A stretch of 64,000 nt of DNA from Siderastrea siderea. Lineage: Eukaryota; Cnidaria; Anthozoa; Scleractinia; Rhizangiidae. The translations under genes and the position numbers were made by a program. The notes beneath the pieces were generated by a model. The model was not told the origin of the DNA and did not search any database. It saw nothing but the letters and a program-made list of their open reading frames with translations. The stretch covers positions 58,501 through 122,500 of the forward strand of contig OZ034969.1 of the NCBI GenBank assembly GCA_964030785.1. The letters are read 5' to 3'. Positions 53,906 to 64,000 of the stretch are shown in pieces (within the stretch, counting starts at the first letter, position 1; every line of letters starts with the position of its first letter).

Positions 53906-54194
53906 TAGCTTTTCTTCCTTGGGCGCCTTCTGCTCCGCTCTTCAGAAGTCATTGCCGGCAAACAGACAACGGCATTTGTCAAAGAAAATTTGTTCACCCA
54001 TGCATACGGCAAATTCTTTAATTTTGTTCATATCCTCAATATTTGTTCAACTAAAATAGTACACAGTGCAAGATTAATGTCTGTTTTTTTTAACTGCTCC
54101 AATATTTCAATACAAGCAATGACTTTTTAAAGAAATTATAGCTCTCATTTCTTATTACTAGGGTTTCTCAGGAAAACCTTGCGGGTCGTTTAGT

Positions 54195-54344
54195 TGCTAT
54201 CAATGGCTATCCATGTTGTGCCAAAAAACAAGCTTGGTGACCCCTATTTTTTATTGCATTTTTTGAAATTTTCTTTACATAATTACCAATTTGACCAAGC
54301 CTTTGAAAATTTTAAATGTTCCTTCTGTTTCGATGGAATCACCT
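54195..54344. mobile_element. Truncated TTAA element copy
   Basis: It ends in TCGATGGAATCACC followed by TTAA and shares GGTGACCCC..TTTTTTATT with the intact element at 60418-61021. The left end is missing. Confidence 0.55.
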
Positions 54345-56215
54345 TAAGTTCCCTAAATACCGTTGTGCACAGTCACAGACTGTAACTATATGTCCTGTAA
54401 CTATAACTTTTATTATTATTAAAGAGACAAGGTATAACGTTTCACCAGTTGCCTGTATGAAATCCAAACCTAGCAAAGCAGTGGCTCGACCAGCTTCGCC
54501 GTGAGAAGCGATTTGGCTTTACCGAAAAACTGGAAAATGTCTACGTCTTTAAAGAGCATTTTAACGCTGACTGCTTTGAAACTAGCTCCTGGGTGGAAAT
54601 ACCCGAAGAAGGATTTAAGCACACAAGAGAGAAGTCCTCGTATTCTGTGACGCAAGAAATACCTGCATATTTCACCGCAAGAAGTAAATTAATATAAACA
54701 CAGACAATTCAGATTAAGACCACAAACCTACTGCGGCTCGATTTAAGTCACATTTTAATTTTTAAAACAATGTACAAGTGAAATCAAATTTCTTCTCGAC
54801 AGCAAACACATTCTCTCGGAGTCGGCATCACTTCACATCTTTCACAAGTGCACCAAAACGTACCTTCTAATCGTTCCTTTCATTTAATCATCACCACTTT
54901 CATCGTCCTCGGAAATACCGGCACGTTCTGGTTCGAAACAATACGGTTTGAGCGCAGCCATCGTATCGGAATACAAACAAACATCTTGGAACTGACAAGT
55001 TGGGCAAAATGACGTCACGAATATGCGGCCAGGCTCCTAAGCGCCATCCAAAATGGCGGCGCCCGATGATGAATATTTTGCTTCTGTGGAGAGGAATTTT
55101 ACTGGGATCGGATCGCACTATGGAAGCTAACGGTCAGTATTAAACTTAACTCAGTGTGGTCTATTTATTGGTGAGTACAAAGAAATATACGGTTTCTGGA
55201 GTGACCTCCTTTAAAGCACATTCTAGGAAAATGTCCTGAATGAATCAAATGAAAAAAAAAGTTAGCTATAATTTTCGTCTTCTTTTTACGACGTATCTGA
55301 GGGGGTAAAACAAAAGGCATAAGAATGATAAAACACGATTGCTAATGGTGTTATAGTAACTATCATTGCAAAACGTTTAAAGCACATTCCAGGAAAATGT
55401 CCTGAATGAATGGATTGAAGAAGAAAAGCATATAAAGAGCCATTTGCATAGTCTTTATTTTCCTTTTCGTACACTAACCGTACGTTCGGACACTTCTGAG
55501 GGCGAGGATGAACTTCAATTCGGAGATCGTAAACAGTACGTTAAGACATCGCAATGTGAGAAGCTAAGAGAAGACTGTTGTTTAAGTGTCGCTCTGATTA
55601 TACTTGAGGACAGGATTCCGAATTCGGTGAGGGCAAAATGATAGGAATTAACGTAGCGGAGATTAACGCTCCACTTAAATGAACGCGAAGTTTACCTATT
55701 TGAAACTCCCGTTTATTTGCTATGATAAGGTAGCCACCATGAGCAAAAGGTGACAGAAGACTGGGATCAGAAACCCATCGGGGGCCAGATAGGGCCTGGG
55801 GCCAGATTGATTTCTCCATAGAAGTATGGTCTATGACGTTCTACTGAACAACAGGCAAATCCTTGTAAAACTCCTTCGCAGAGGCTTCTGGAAGTTCCTC
55901 ATCCACTCTCTTTCTAAACTCGCGAAAAGCGCAATTTAGACAAAATTTATAAGAGTAACAAGGGCACTATTTTATACAGTAACTTTATTTTTTATTTATT
56001 GTTTTTTGCGGAGCAAGTAGCACAGTAAAACACATCAATCTTTATATTATATTTAGAATTGTTTAAAATTGATTAAAAGTGTCTTATTAAATGTGTACAG
56101 TCTAATTTGTTCTATAAACTTTCGTTTATACACAGACTTTTTTCGCTCGAATGCAAAAGGAGTGCCAAGGGCAGAATGATTTCGAGTGACAATTATTTTC
56201 CTTCCTTTTTCAGGG

Positions 56216-56410
56216 TCCCAAAGGGGTTTAGGGCTCCAGGGCTCCGGGCTAAAAAATGCAGGGCTCCAAGACAGAAGAATTGGGGCTCTAGGGCTCAATG
56301 GTTGTTCTCAAGAGCTCCATTAAGCCAGAATCATTATTTTTGTCCGGGATCAGAGTACAAAAAGGCTTTGGGCTCCGGGCTCCACAACAAAAATTTGGGG
56401 GCTCCAAGGC
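56216..56410. repeat. GGGCTCC-rich short repeat
   Basis: GGGCTCCAGGGCTCCGGGCT-like words recur about ten times in two clusters. No coding role is seen. Confidence 0.7.
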
Positions 56411-56879
56411 TTCAAGGACCCCCCTTTGAGATCCTGCTTTTTACTATCAAGTTAGCAGCTTCTATTGATTTAAATTGATTGAAATAATCTACGAGATAAA
56501 CTCAACATTGTGTTCACGTAGGAGACACTTCGAAAGCTACTGTTTAAAAATCACGTCTCCAATATTCTACAGTTACTTCTCACATAAATGCAAATTGTAA
56601 TTAATAGACCCACCCTACAACAAGGGGAATTAAACACAAAAATGCCACTCACGAGAAAGTTGGGGATAAAACACGGACAACCATTTCTTTGAACTCAAAG
56701 CCGACTGTCAACGTTAATGACTTGTTTTTGCAAGAGGCTTATGGAACAGCTCACCGGCTCAGTTGATACTCGCAGACATGAGATCAACCCAGTGTAAGCT
56801 TCTTTTCATACATTGTGTAGTGACGTGACTTGACGTCGTGCCACCTGAATCTCATTGAAAAATATCCTAGCTACCAGCA

Positions 56880-59800
56880 TCATACTAAAAAGTGGACATC
56901 TTTTGGATGGTCCTTTCGTTTTGAAAGAGTCCTTATGACTAATTTCCGGGTTTCATCCACAAGAAACACGGAAGACGCGACGCACATTAATAATAAAATG
57001 TCTGTAAAATGCAGGGCTTCAGTCTGAAACACAGCTTGAAGAGGAGGAAAGTAAATAACTAACATCTGACCCATCAGAGATCCACCAACAGCATACAGGA
57101 ACATACGGTTTGTGAAGAAACCCACTTGGAAGATAGACTTCACCTGTACAACAACAAGAAAGGAAATGAAACATCATACAATCTTAGTGAACAGTTTGCC
57201 AAATTCCTTGCCACCGACGCCCTGGGGATAAAATCAGTTAACCAAGCTTCTGTTGTCGTGAAGCATTTCTGTAAAATGTACTATCTAAAGACACGAGAAG
57301 ATATTTTTGAAAACAAGATGGATAATTTCGCATTCGTATATACCATATTCGACTAAACCAGCGGTAAACGCAATTTTGGATTACTGTTGTTGCAATGTTT
57401 TTTTTTCGTCTCCTGTTACAGCACAAGCTATTAGTGATACGAGTTCGATCAAATGCTATTCATTATTGAACAAAGGTAGTGGATTAGTGGACACTACATC
57501 TAACAGTAGAAAGAGGTTGACTGACCTGTGAACGGCAGCTGAGCGCGTTAAACATGTCAAAGAACACAAAACATGTGAACGTCATGGTAGTGTCACGTGG
57601 TGTGATAATGTTGTCTCTCATCTGCAAGGGAAAGTTGACATCACAGAATCAGTGACGTCATGACGGAAGAACAGAAAACAACTCTAACAGTGGGCACTTC
57701 TGCTTTACTCAGTAGAATCAGAAACTCATAAGGACTTGAAACGTGTAACCCCCCTTTTTAAGTTTTGAACGATGCTCGTAATTATTCATTTTCGCAAGTA
57801 CCATATTTGTAACATGAAGAGAGAGAGAACTGACCAATCAATCTTCGTGAACGAGGTGACGCAATTTTACACCAAGTTCGCGCACTTGTTCATAGATTAA
57901 TGGCCGACAAACTGGGAAAAATGAAGCCGAAAAACTTTCAAACGTAGGAACGACAAAGCGAAAAGAAATACCGGTTTCGAAGACCGAGCAGGAAATTTTT
58001 GAGGCAAAAAAAATTAGTAATTGAAACAACCTTGAGCAAAGCGCTGGGGTAAGAACTAAATCAGACTGTGAAACCAAACCAAAATAGTCTAGCGTTGTTT
58101 TTTATGATTTCAGTCCCGCTTCTTTCACCGTCGCACTATCAACAAATGTTCACAAAAGGTAGATTTTATACGGAAAACTTTTGACACCGAAATATCAAGA
58201 CATGATACAAAAACAAAACACAGTAAACTTGAAAAGAACCGTTTAATAATATTGAAGTGTCATACGTTTTCAGTGACTCGCTACCAAAATCAAGATAAAT
58301 AAGCTGAATAATAAAGGACGACTTTTTCTTCGGCTATATAACTTACTACAAAAACAACATCGTTTTACCTGCAGTCGATGTAGCTCTGAGTTCAAGCAGC
58401 TCCAAATGTTCAAATAAAGAGAACGTAATGCAAAATAAGTTGAATGATCGCTTTCCCAGTTGTTTGATTCATTGTTAACATGTTTTTTGCCACATCCCGT
58501 CCGCGGCCTCTGAACCTGGAACCACTACGTTTTGTGTTCGTTTCAACTCTCCATCTACAATGTTAACAGTCGGGGGAACAAGTGCCATTTGATGACGCGA
58601 AATCTTTTCTCCGAGAAAAGACTGAGCCCGCGATTTTCGGGATTTGGCCAGTGGGCTACTCAGGGCCTCGATCACCTCGAGTGAAATCGAGTGAAATACC
58701 AAAAAGGGTTCCATTTCTAAAACTATTTAACGTGAGGACCAGTTTATTCTGTTGCTTCGAAAAGCGGCTACTCTCAACTTGGAAGAAAAAGTACAGACCG
58801 TTAAAATATATTTATCAGGACAAACTACGTGCTCGCTATTAAATTTGGGTGACATCTATTTTAAGAATTGTTTGTGACGGGTCGCCGAGTACAGGTAAGG
58901 GCCAATATTATAAGTCGGCTGGACGAGTGGTCTCTGAAATATCGTGAGCATGGAAGGGATGGGGAAACTGACTAGCTCTCAGCAAACACGACAACGACAA
59001 CGATTTGGCCGTCGTACTATTACTAAATCCGTGCGTAATCCGTTGTTTAGACCCGACTGATTGATATGCTCATGGATTCAGATTTGTATTCTTATTCTTT
59101 TCAATTTTCCACTTTATCACCATTTCAGTCTTAATAATGATGTCAGCGATATCAAAACGCTGTCTCATCTTGCTTTAATTTCTGTATTTATGGCAAAATG
59201 CTTGACCAAATGAGCAGTAGTTTGTCTTGAAACCAAGAATTATGAACGCTAGAACCGTATAATAATACTTCAGTTTCAAGTCAGAATTTGTGGGTTTCTC
59301 AGTCGGTTCTTCAATGTTAATTCCTTCTGAGCTTGAATAATAAAGAATTACAGATGTGTTTGTCTTGGAAGGCGTTTCTCAGTGGGTCATAAACGAAGTC
59401 AGCAATGCTAACAAACAGTTGAGAATTATTGACGAGAAGAATCAATACAACATGCGGACCGCTGAGGAAACAGCAAATTTAGCTCTTGTTTTTGGTTCAA
59501 ATAAAAAAGCGCGTTGTTTCAGCAGTTTTTTCTAGTAGAAAATTAACCTGGATCAGAATAGTGGTCATTGGGAATAACACAGACTAAATAAGGCTTTTAA
59601 AGCTTTGAAAATGGAGAATTGCTTTGTTCTCCGCCCGGCAAGTGCAAGAAGACTTTCATGCACTCAGCTGTTTTCCGCTCCGTGAGTCAACTTTTTCTTC
59701 AGATTTTGCATGAATGTGAATAAGGACGGGGAAAATATTTAACCAGTGCAGGATACTCTCTTATCTTTCGTGAAGAATACTCGCTTCACCACAGTAATCA

Positions 59801-62800
59801 GCGAGGTGTAAATACAGTTCGAAGCACTTTTAATATAAGCTTAAGCTGAATTATTTCTTTTCTCGCGCCTTCGTGGCAAGCTGTCTTGACTCATGTCAAA
59901 ACCACGGGTGAACCGCGTTTCACCCGAGCTTAACTGCCTTTCCTAAGATCAGGTAACCCTCTTTTCTATCGGATCTTTTAACGTGCTTTGAACAACGCTA
60001 TATTTCAGCCTTGGAAAGCCGTAAAAGCAAAATATAATTTGGCAATTCAGTGTTGCACCCTGGCGAGATTAATGAAGAACAATCTAAATATGTGACAAAT
60101 TAAGCTTCAACAGACTACCTTTAACCATTATTCAACAGTAACGCATAAATTTCAGAACTTCCAACAGCCAAACTTCTCGCTGATACTGCCAAAGCATGTC
60201 TGGAAGTAAGTTTATGGCCTGAAGATTCCTCCGTGCTAGGGACGCCATGTTTAAAACGTGAAAACATTCCGTTTCATTTTTCTGCGCGAGTTCGTAGTTC
60301 TCTCTGATTGGACAATATAAATCGGAGCTTCTTCGGACCCCTTCGGGCTTCTTCGGGCATAGATACGAAAACTGACCAAAACAAGTACTTGTTCCCCCGA
60401 CTGTTAAGGTGATTCCATTCAATTGCATTGCGCATCCTTTCGGCGCATCATTTTTTGCGTGATTAGCGCGCGCACGAGCGCGCGCGCGTTCGGAACTTGA
60501 TAGGTTTTCTATGGAAGTTGAGCTGTTCAGAGAAATAAATGGTCGTTTTCTCCTAAACGAACTCGGTGACCCCACTTTTTTATTCCATTTATTTAAGCAA
60601 AATACGACTTTACATGATATATTCAAATTTGAAAAGCTTTTCATTATTCAATTTTGAAATATTCCGGTTGATTCACTATTACAGCCAGATTTTAGGCGTT
60701 TCACTGGAACCGTGCGGACGCTCCATTTGCCTATTATTTCAAATTAGTTTCATTGTTACGGCAATTTTAAGTCGTTTTACTGTAACATTGTACTTCTATC
60801 ATAAGAATAATGCTTATATTTCATTGCTAGTTATAACTTTGTTGAAGTAATGGTTGTCTCTAGTACAAGGATAGGTTTTTTTAATATTGCTGTCTAAAGA
60901 TAGCAAAGTACCAATATACTACAGCCCCGTAGCGTGAAATCTAGGTGTAATTAGTAACTGTGCAAAGTTTTAACAAATTCTCATTACAACTTCTTTTTCG
61001 ATGGAATCACCTTAAAATCATACAGCTTCAATCCGCTTTGGGCGATGAATACAACAATTTTTTCAGGAAACATCAAACCTGTACCACATTTTAGAGCCAA
61101 TAATTGTACGACTTTTGCGAAAAAAACTTATTCCCGGACGTTCACTTCGGAGCAGTTTCATTGATCCATTCAGGTTTGCAAAGAAACGCTGCAACACTTC
61201 GCAAGGTTTTGGCGCCTTAAACTCGTGCGTGGACTGGAGCGAGGGGTTTACAAATATGGTACTTAGAAAAAATGAATATTTACGAGCATCGAACGCGAGT
61301 TACACGTTTCAACTCCTTATGAGTTTCTGGTAGAATATAATTGAACCCCAAGAGCGTGGGGAAAATTTTAGTCCGCGGCGGGAGTCAAACTCATAACCTT
61401 CTGCACACCGGTTGAATTCCCTAGCAAGTAACCACTAAAAAAGCTAAGTCATTTACTAGGTCCACATGTGATATGTGATCTCTGTTGCCTACAGTAGAAC
61501 TTACCTCCCTCCAGAAGACCCATAGTGTACCAGTCACTATAAGGCTAGCGGCCAGGAGAACGTTCAGAATAAGGGCCCTAGTTATCATGGGGTTCTTCAC
61601 GTTTCGCGGGGGTTTATTCATGACGTCACGATCCACAGGTTCAACACCAAGACTGTAAAATAGAGAGATGGTCACAGTAAGTCAATCGACTATTTTTAAG
61701 TGTGAAGCAAATACGTAGAGAGTTTTAAAGGACTGGCAGAACACCTTTTGGACAGCGAACACGGAAGAGAAGGAACATCATGTAGCGAACAAATAGCAAT
61801 GCAGGAAACTAAAGGAAATTTGAAGGACAAAACGTTTTGCATCTTGACTAACTCACCTCTGAGCAGGTGGTCCATCCATTATGATGTTGATCCATAAAAT
61901 CTGCATAGCGTTCAGTGGATTAGGAAGCTTTAAAAACGTCGATATGGTAATAAGTGAAATTGCTGCAATACTCCTACACAGCAAAAACAAAACATTAGTC
62001 AACATTTCATGTCCACGTCAACAAAGTAAAATGAAGAATGTCACACAGTGATCACAAAATGTCTCAGTCGGGACTTGTTGACCGAGAAACGTGACTCACG
62101 TGCTTAACTGGAAGCGGACAAAGTTGCGTATGTTGTAAAAGATTCCTTTTCCTTCCTCAATAGCGGCTAAGATAGTTGAGAAGTCATCATTGACCAGCAC
62201 CATGTCAGCGGCTTCCTTACTCACATCAGTCCCCGCTCGACCCATAGCCACACCTATATCAGCTCGGCGCAGAGCGACCGCATCATTTACACCATCACCA
62301 GTCATAGCTACCACGTGATTACGCTGCTGTAGAGCCTGCAAAGCAACATGGGACATGAATGCATTGCAGAGAAAAACAGCAACATGTTAAAGTTGGCAGT
62401 TGCAGCAACAGTATTTCATAGTAAAAATTCTCTTGGTCTTCTTAGTTAAGTCTATAAACACACAGTTGAGATAACAGACAACCACGTACCTTAACGATGG
62501 CTACTTTGTGTTTTGGACTGACTCGATAAAATACTGAGGCCTGTTGAGAAAATGCAAAACTAATTTGTTTCAACGATGATTAACGCCTCGTACTGTGTTC
62601 TGCCTCAATCAATGGTCACTAAATACGGGTCAACAGCTCTCATTGCTGTAGAAGGGGTTTATTCTACACTAAAACAGTCACATGCCCCGCGAGATGTCAT
62701 AAACACAGCTTTTCCTTAAAGCTCAAATTCATCGAAGCAAAGTGGACAACAACACGCCGAAGAATACCACTGTTCCATTCAATTCATCATCAAATAGACG

Positions 62801-63247
62801 TGACTTGTGACCTGCTAATTACAAAAAAAAAGCAAAAAGCAACGTCACATTGAATGTCGTATTGAATGTCATGGTTGGAGTCTTGGTTTCTGCTGTACTG
62901 TCCTCTCCGTAAGACAAGTCTTGCCATGTTAAAAGATAAGGATTTTCAATATCCTTTAACAGACTTAACATTTGATTTACTCCAGGTTTTGTTTTGCCGC
63001 ATGTGCACGTTACCTAGGTGATTGGGTGCCAATTTTCCTTTCATATTACCACGGACACCCAAAAAGTCATTAAAGGAAACCTCGTGAATAGCTTTTAATA
63101 CTGAGTGTGATTCGGAAACAACTGCTACTCAGCAAACCAACCGCCTCACCTGATCAATGGTGTCTCCTAATTGAAAGCTATCCAGTGCCTCTAATTCTTC
63201 TCCCGAAATGGTTAGACTTTCGTTGATCGGAAGGCCTAGGATTTCCG
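56880..63247 (-). CDS. ATP2C1: Secretory-pathway Ca2+/Mn2+ ATPase, C-terminal part (5' end beyond window)
   Basis: This is a P-type (P2A) pump that loads Ca2+ and Mn2+ into the Golgi. Exons in transcript order: 63150-63247, 62490-62540, 62100-62335, 61857-61973, 61505-61652, 57526-57621 and 56880-57143, with matching phases. The third visible exon carries the hinge motif [12 protein letters not shown] that coordinates Mg2+. After it come transmembrane segments of the C-terminal half, including [21 protein letters not shown], a Ca2+/Mn2+ site segment of SPCA pumps, and VEPVDRD..PPR. The last exon ends in a basic tail (stop TGA 56880-56882). About 336 codons are seen of an expected 900 or so; the actuator, phosphorylation and nucleotide-binding parts lie right of 64,000. 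ATP2C1 and ATP2C2 cannot be separated here. Confidence 0.93.
57622..61504 (-). other. Large ATP2C1 intron
   Basis: A 3.9-kb intron without a recognisable gene. It holds the TTAA element at 60418-61021 and a 25-bp word (ACAACATGCGGACCGCTGAG onward, about 59450) also present at about 27937. A tRNA-like degenerate stretch near 61375-61420 might be an old SINE. Confidence 0.6.
60418..61021. mobile_element. TTAA-flanked MITE
   Basis: GGTGATTCCAT at the left and ATGGAATCACC at the right are mirror ends, with TTAA on both sides (60414-60417 and 61022-61025). It is 604 bp with no transposase. TTAA insertion fits piggyBac or Kolobok-type mobilisation in trans. Confidence 0.8.
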
Positions 63248-63660
63248 CTGCAAATAGCAGAGAAACAAGGAGTGTTACAAGGAAGAGACCCTTGCTTGCA
63301 TCCTGATGAACCTGTAATTCCAACCACAAGCTAGGGAAGACTACGAGATGTGACAGTTTGGCCCATTCAAATACTTATTTCTTAAAAGCCTTCCTAATTA
63401 CAACCGTGGTGAATTAGTAAAACGGTACTCAAATTAATGGAGCTTCAAAACTTTGTTACTCAACTGTCCTTTTCACCTTACCAAAATTAACTCTCATGGT
63501 ACTAGACATGTTACCTTTTTAAAATGGCGTTTAACTTGTAAATACATTTTTAATGTTTAGCTTTTATAGATAGTTGCCGTTTTTAACCTTTTTATTTTAT
63601 ATATAATATAATTAACTTTTTATTGTGGAGCGCCATGAGCAAGTAGTGATAATGGCGCTA

Positions 63661-63665
63661 TATTA

Positions 63666-63697
<32 letters not shown>
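63661..63697. repeat. (ATT)n microsatellite
   Basis: About 12 ATT triplets directly upstream of a SINE copy, possibly its tail. Confidence 0.9.
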
Positions 63698-63718
63698 GGT
63701 AGAATTATCATGAAGATC

Positions 63719-63927
63719 ATCGCAGTGAAGGTGTTTCAACTTAAGCAGTTGAAAAGAAGAAACCTGAAAAAATTCAGGCTTGAACGGGAATCGAACCCAT
63801 GACCTCTGTGATACCGGTGCAGCGCTCTAACCAACTGAGCTATCAAGCCAACTGGGAGCTGGACAACTGTGAGTTCGTATTTTATCCCGTAGATGGGGAA
63901 ATGAATATGAATATATGAAATACCGTG
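63719..63927 (-). mobile_element. tRNA-derived SINE
   Basis: On the minus strand a 73-bp tRNA-like head (63777-63849) has an A box (TAGCTCAGTTGG), B box (GGTTCGATTCC) and acceptor-like ends GGCTTGA/TCAAGCC. The anticodon stem is imperfect and the loop lacks U33, so it is not a working tRNA. The head is followed by TGAATTTTTTCAGG and a 3' body. It lies in an ATP2C1 intron. Confidence 0.8.
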
Positions 63928-64000
63928 TAACACTAAATTTTTGCGGGAGTTCAATTTTGCAGATTGGAGATTTTTTGTGTTTCGCGGGAACTAATTTTTG

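Larger units (their letters stand above)
53906..56879. other. Intergenic between LRRCC1 and ATP2C1
   Basis: It holds a truncated TTAA element (54195-54344), a GGGCTCC repeat (56216-56410), and a possible promoter and first exon near 55053, where AAAATGGCGGCGCCC gives a short frame closed by TAA just before a donor-like GGTCAGT. A following exon could not be established, so no gene is called. Confidence 0.4.

Noticed and set aside
55053..55132. First exon of an additional gene (ATGGCGGCGCCC)
   Set aside because: Good start context, but the frame closes with TAA before the donor-like site and no second exon could be supported.
60132..60644. 170-codon frame in the ATP2C1 intron
   Set aside because: It runs across the end of a TTAA MITE and shows no conserved motif.
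63777..63849. Functional tRNA gene
   Set aside because: Anticodon stem mismatches and no U33 in the loop; a truncated twin exists at 39.1 kb, so it is a SINE head.

Overview
This window is nuclear DNA of an animal, most likely an anthozoan cnidarian such as a stony coral. It is AT-rich, its genes are rich in short exons with GT-AG introns, it is full of small inverted-repeat transposons and tRNA-derived SINE copies, and it holds a remnant of a lectin-like family I know from coral skeletal-matrix proteins. The species assignment is inference.

Three conserved host genes form the frame. A VPS4 gene (ESCRT disassembly ATPase) runs on the minus strand from about 8,948 off the left edge; twelve exons are visible and the last about 50 codons lie outside. 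A complete LRRCC1 gene (centrosomal leucine-rich-repeat and coiled-coil protein, 24 exons, about 1,019 codons) runs on the plus strand from 29,506 to 52,034. The 3' half of a secretory-pathway Ca2+/Mn2+ ATPase (ATP2C1/SPCA type) lies on the minus strand from 56,880 to the right edge. Between VPS4 and the next block is a small secreted lectin-like gene (11,184-12,735, minus) that seems broken, with an in-frame TGA where I expect Trp and a missing middle part.

The most interesting block is 14.1-26.5 kb. Three intact-looking genes sit convergently between two very different repeat arrays: a tyrosine recombinase with an N-terminal zinc finger and a C-terminal Myb-like domain (plus strand), a 121-residue cyclin-box protein (plus), and a six-exon, 994-codon superfamily 3 helicase protein that ends in a canonical PCNA-binding PIP box (minus). 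The outer sides are a 1.1-kb array of GTTCC/GGAAC inverted pairs with four 128-bp tandem copies on the left, and a 3.8-kb inverted repeat built of 80-bp units around an AT-only core on the right. I read this as a large mobile or virus-like DNA element carrying its own integration, replication and cell-cycle functions. I do not recognise it as a described family.

A second unusual element lies in LRRCC1 intron 1 (31,316-32,684): long terminal inverted repeats packed with ATTA/ATCGAT motifs enclose a frameshifted homeodomain gene, so the element carries both a homeodomain and an array of homeodomain-type sites. The other large introns and intergenic regions hold inverted-repeat elements (TA and TTAA target types, a hAT-like element with a minisatellite core), palindromes, microsatellites and two near-identical SINE copies. 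All calls come from reading the sequence; no database search was run.
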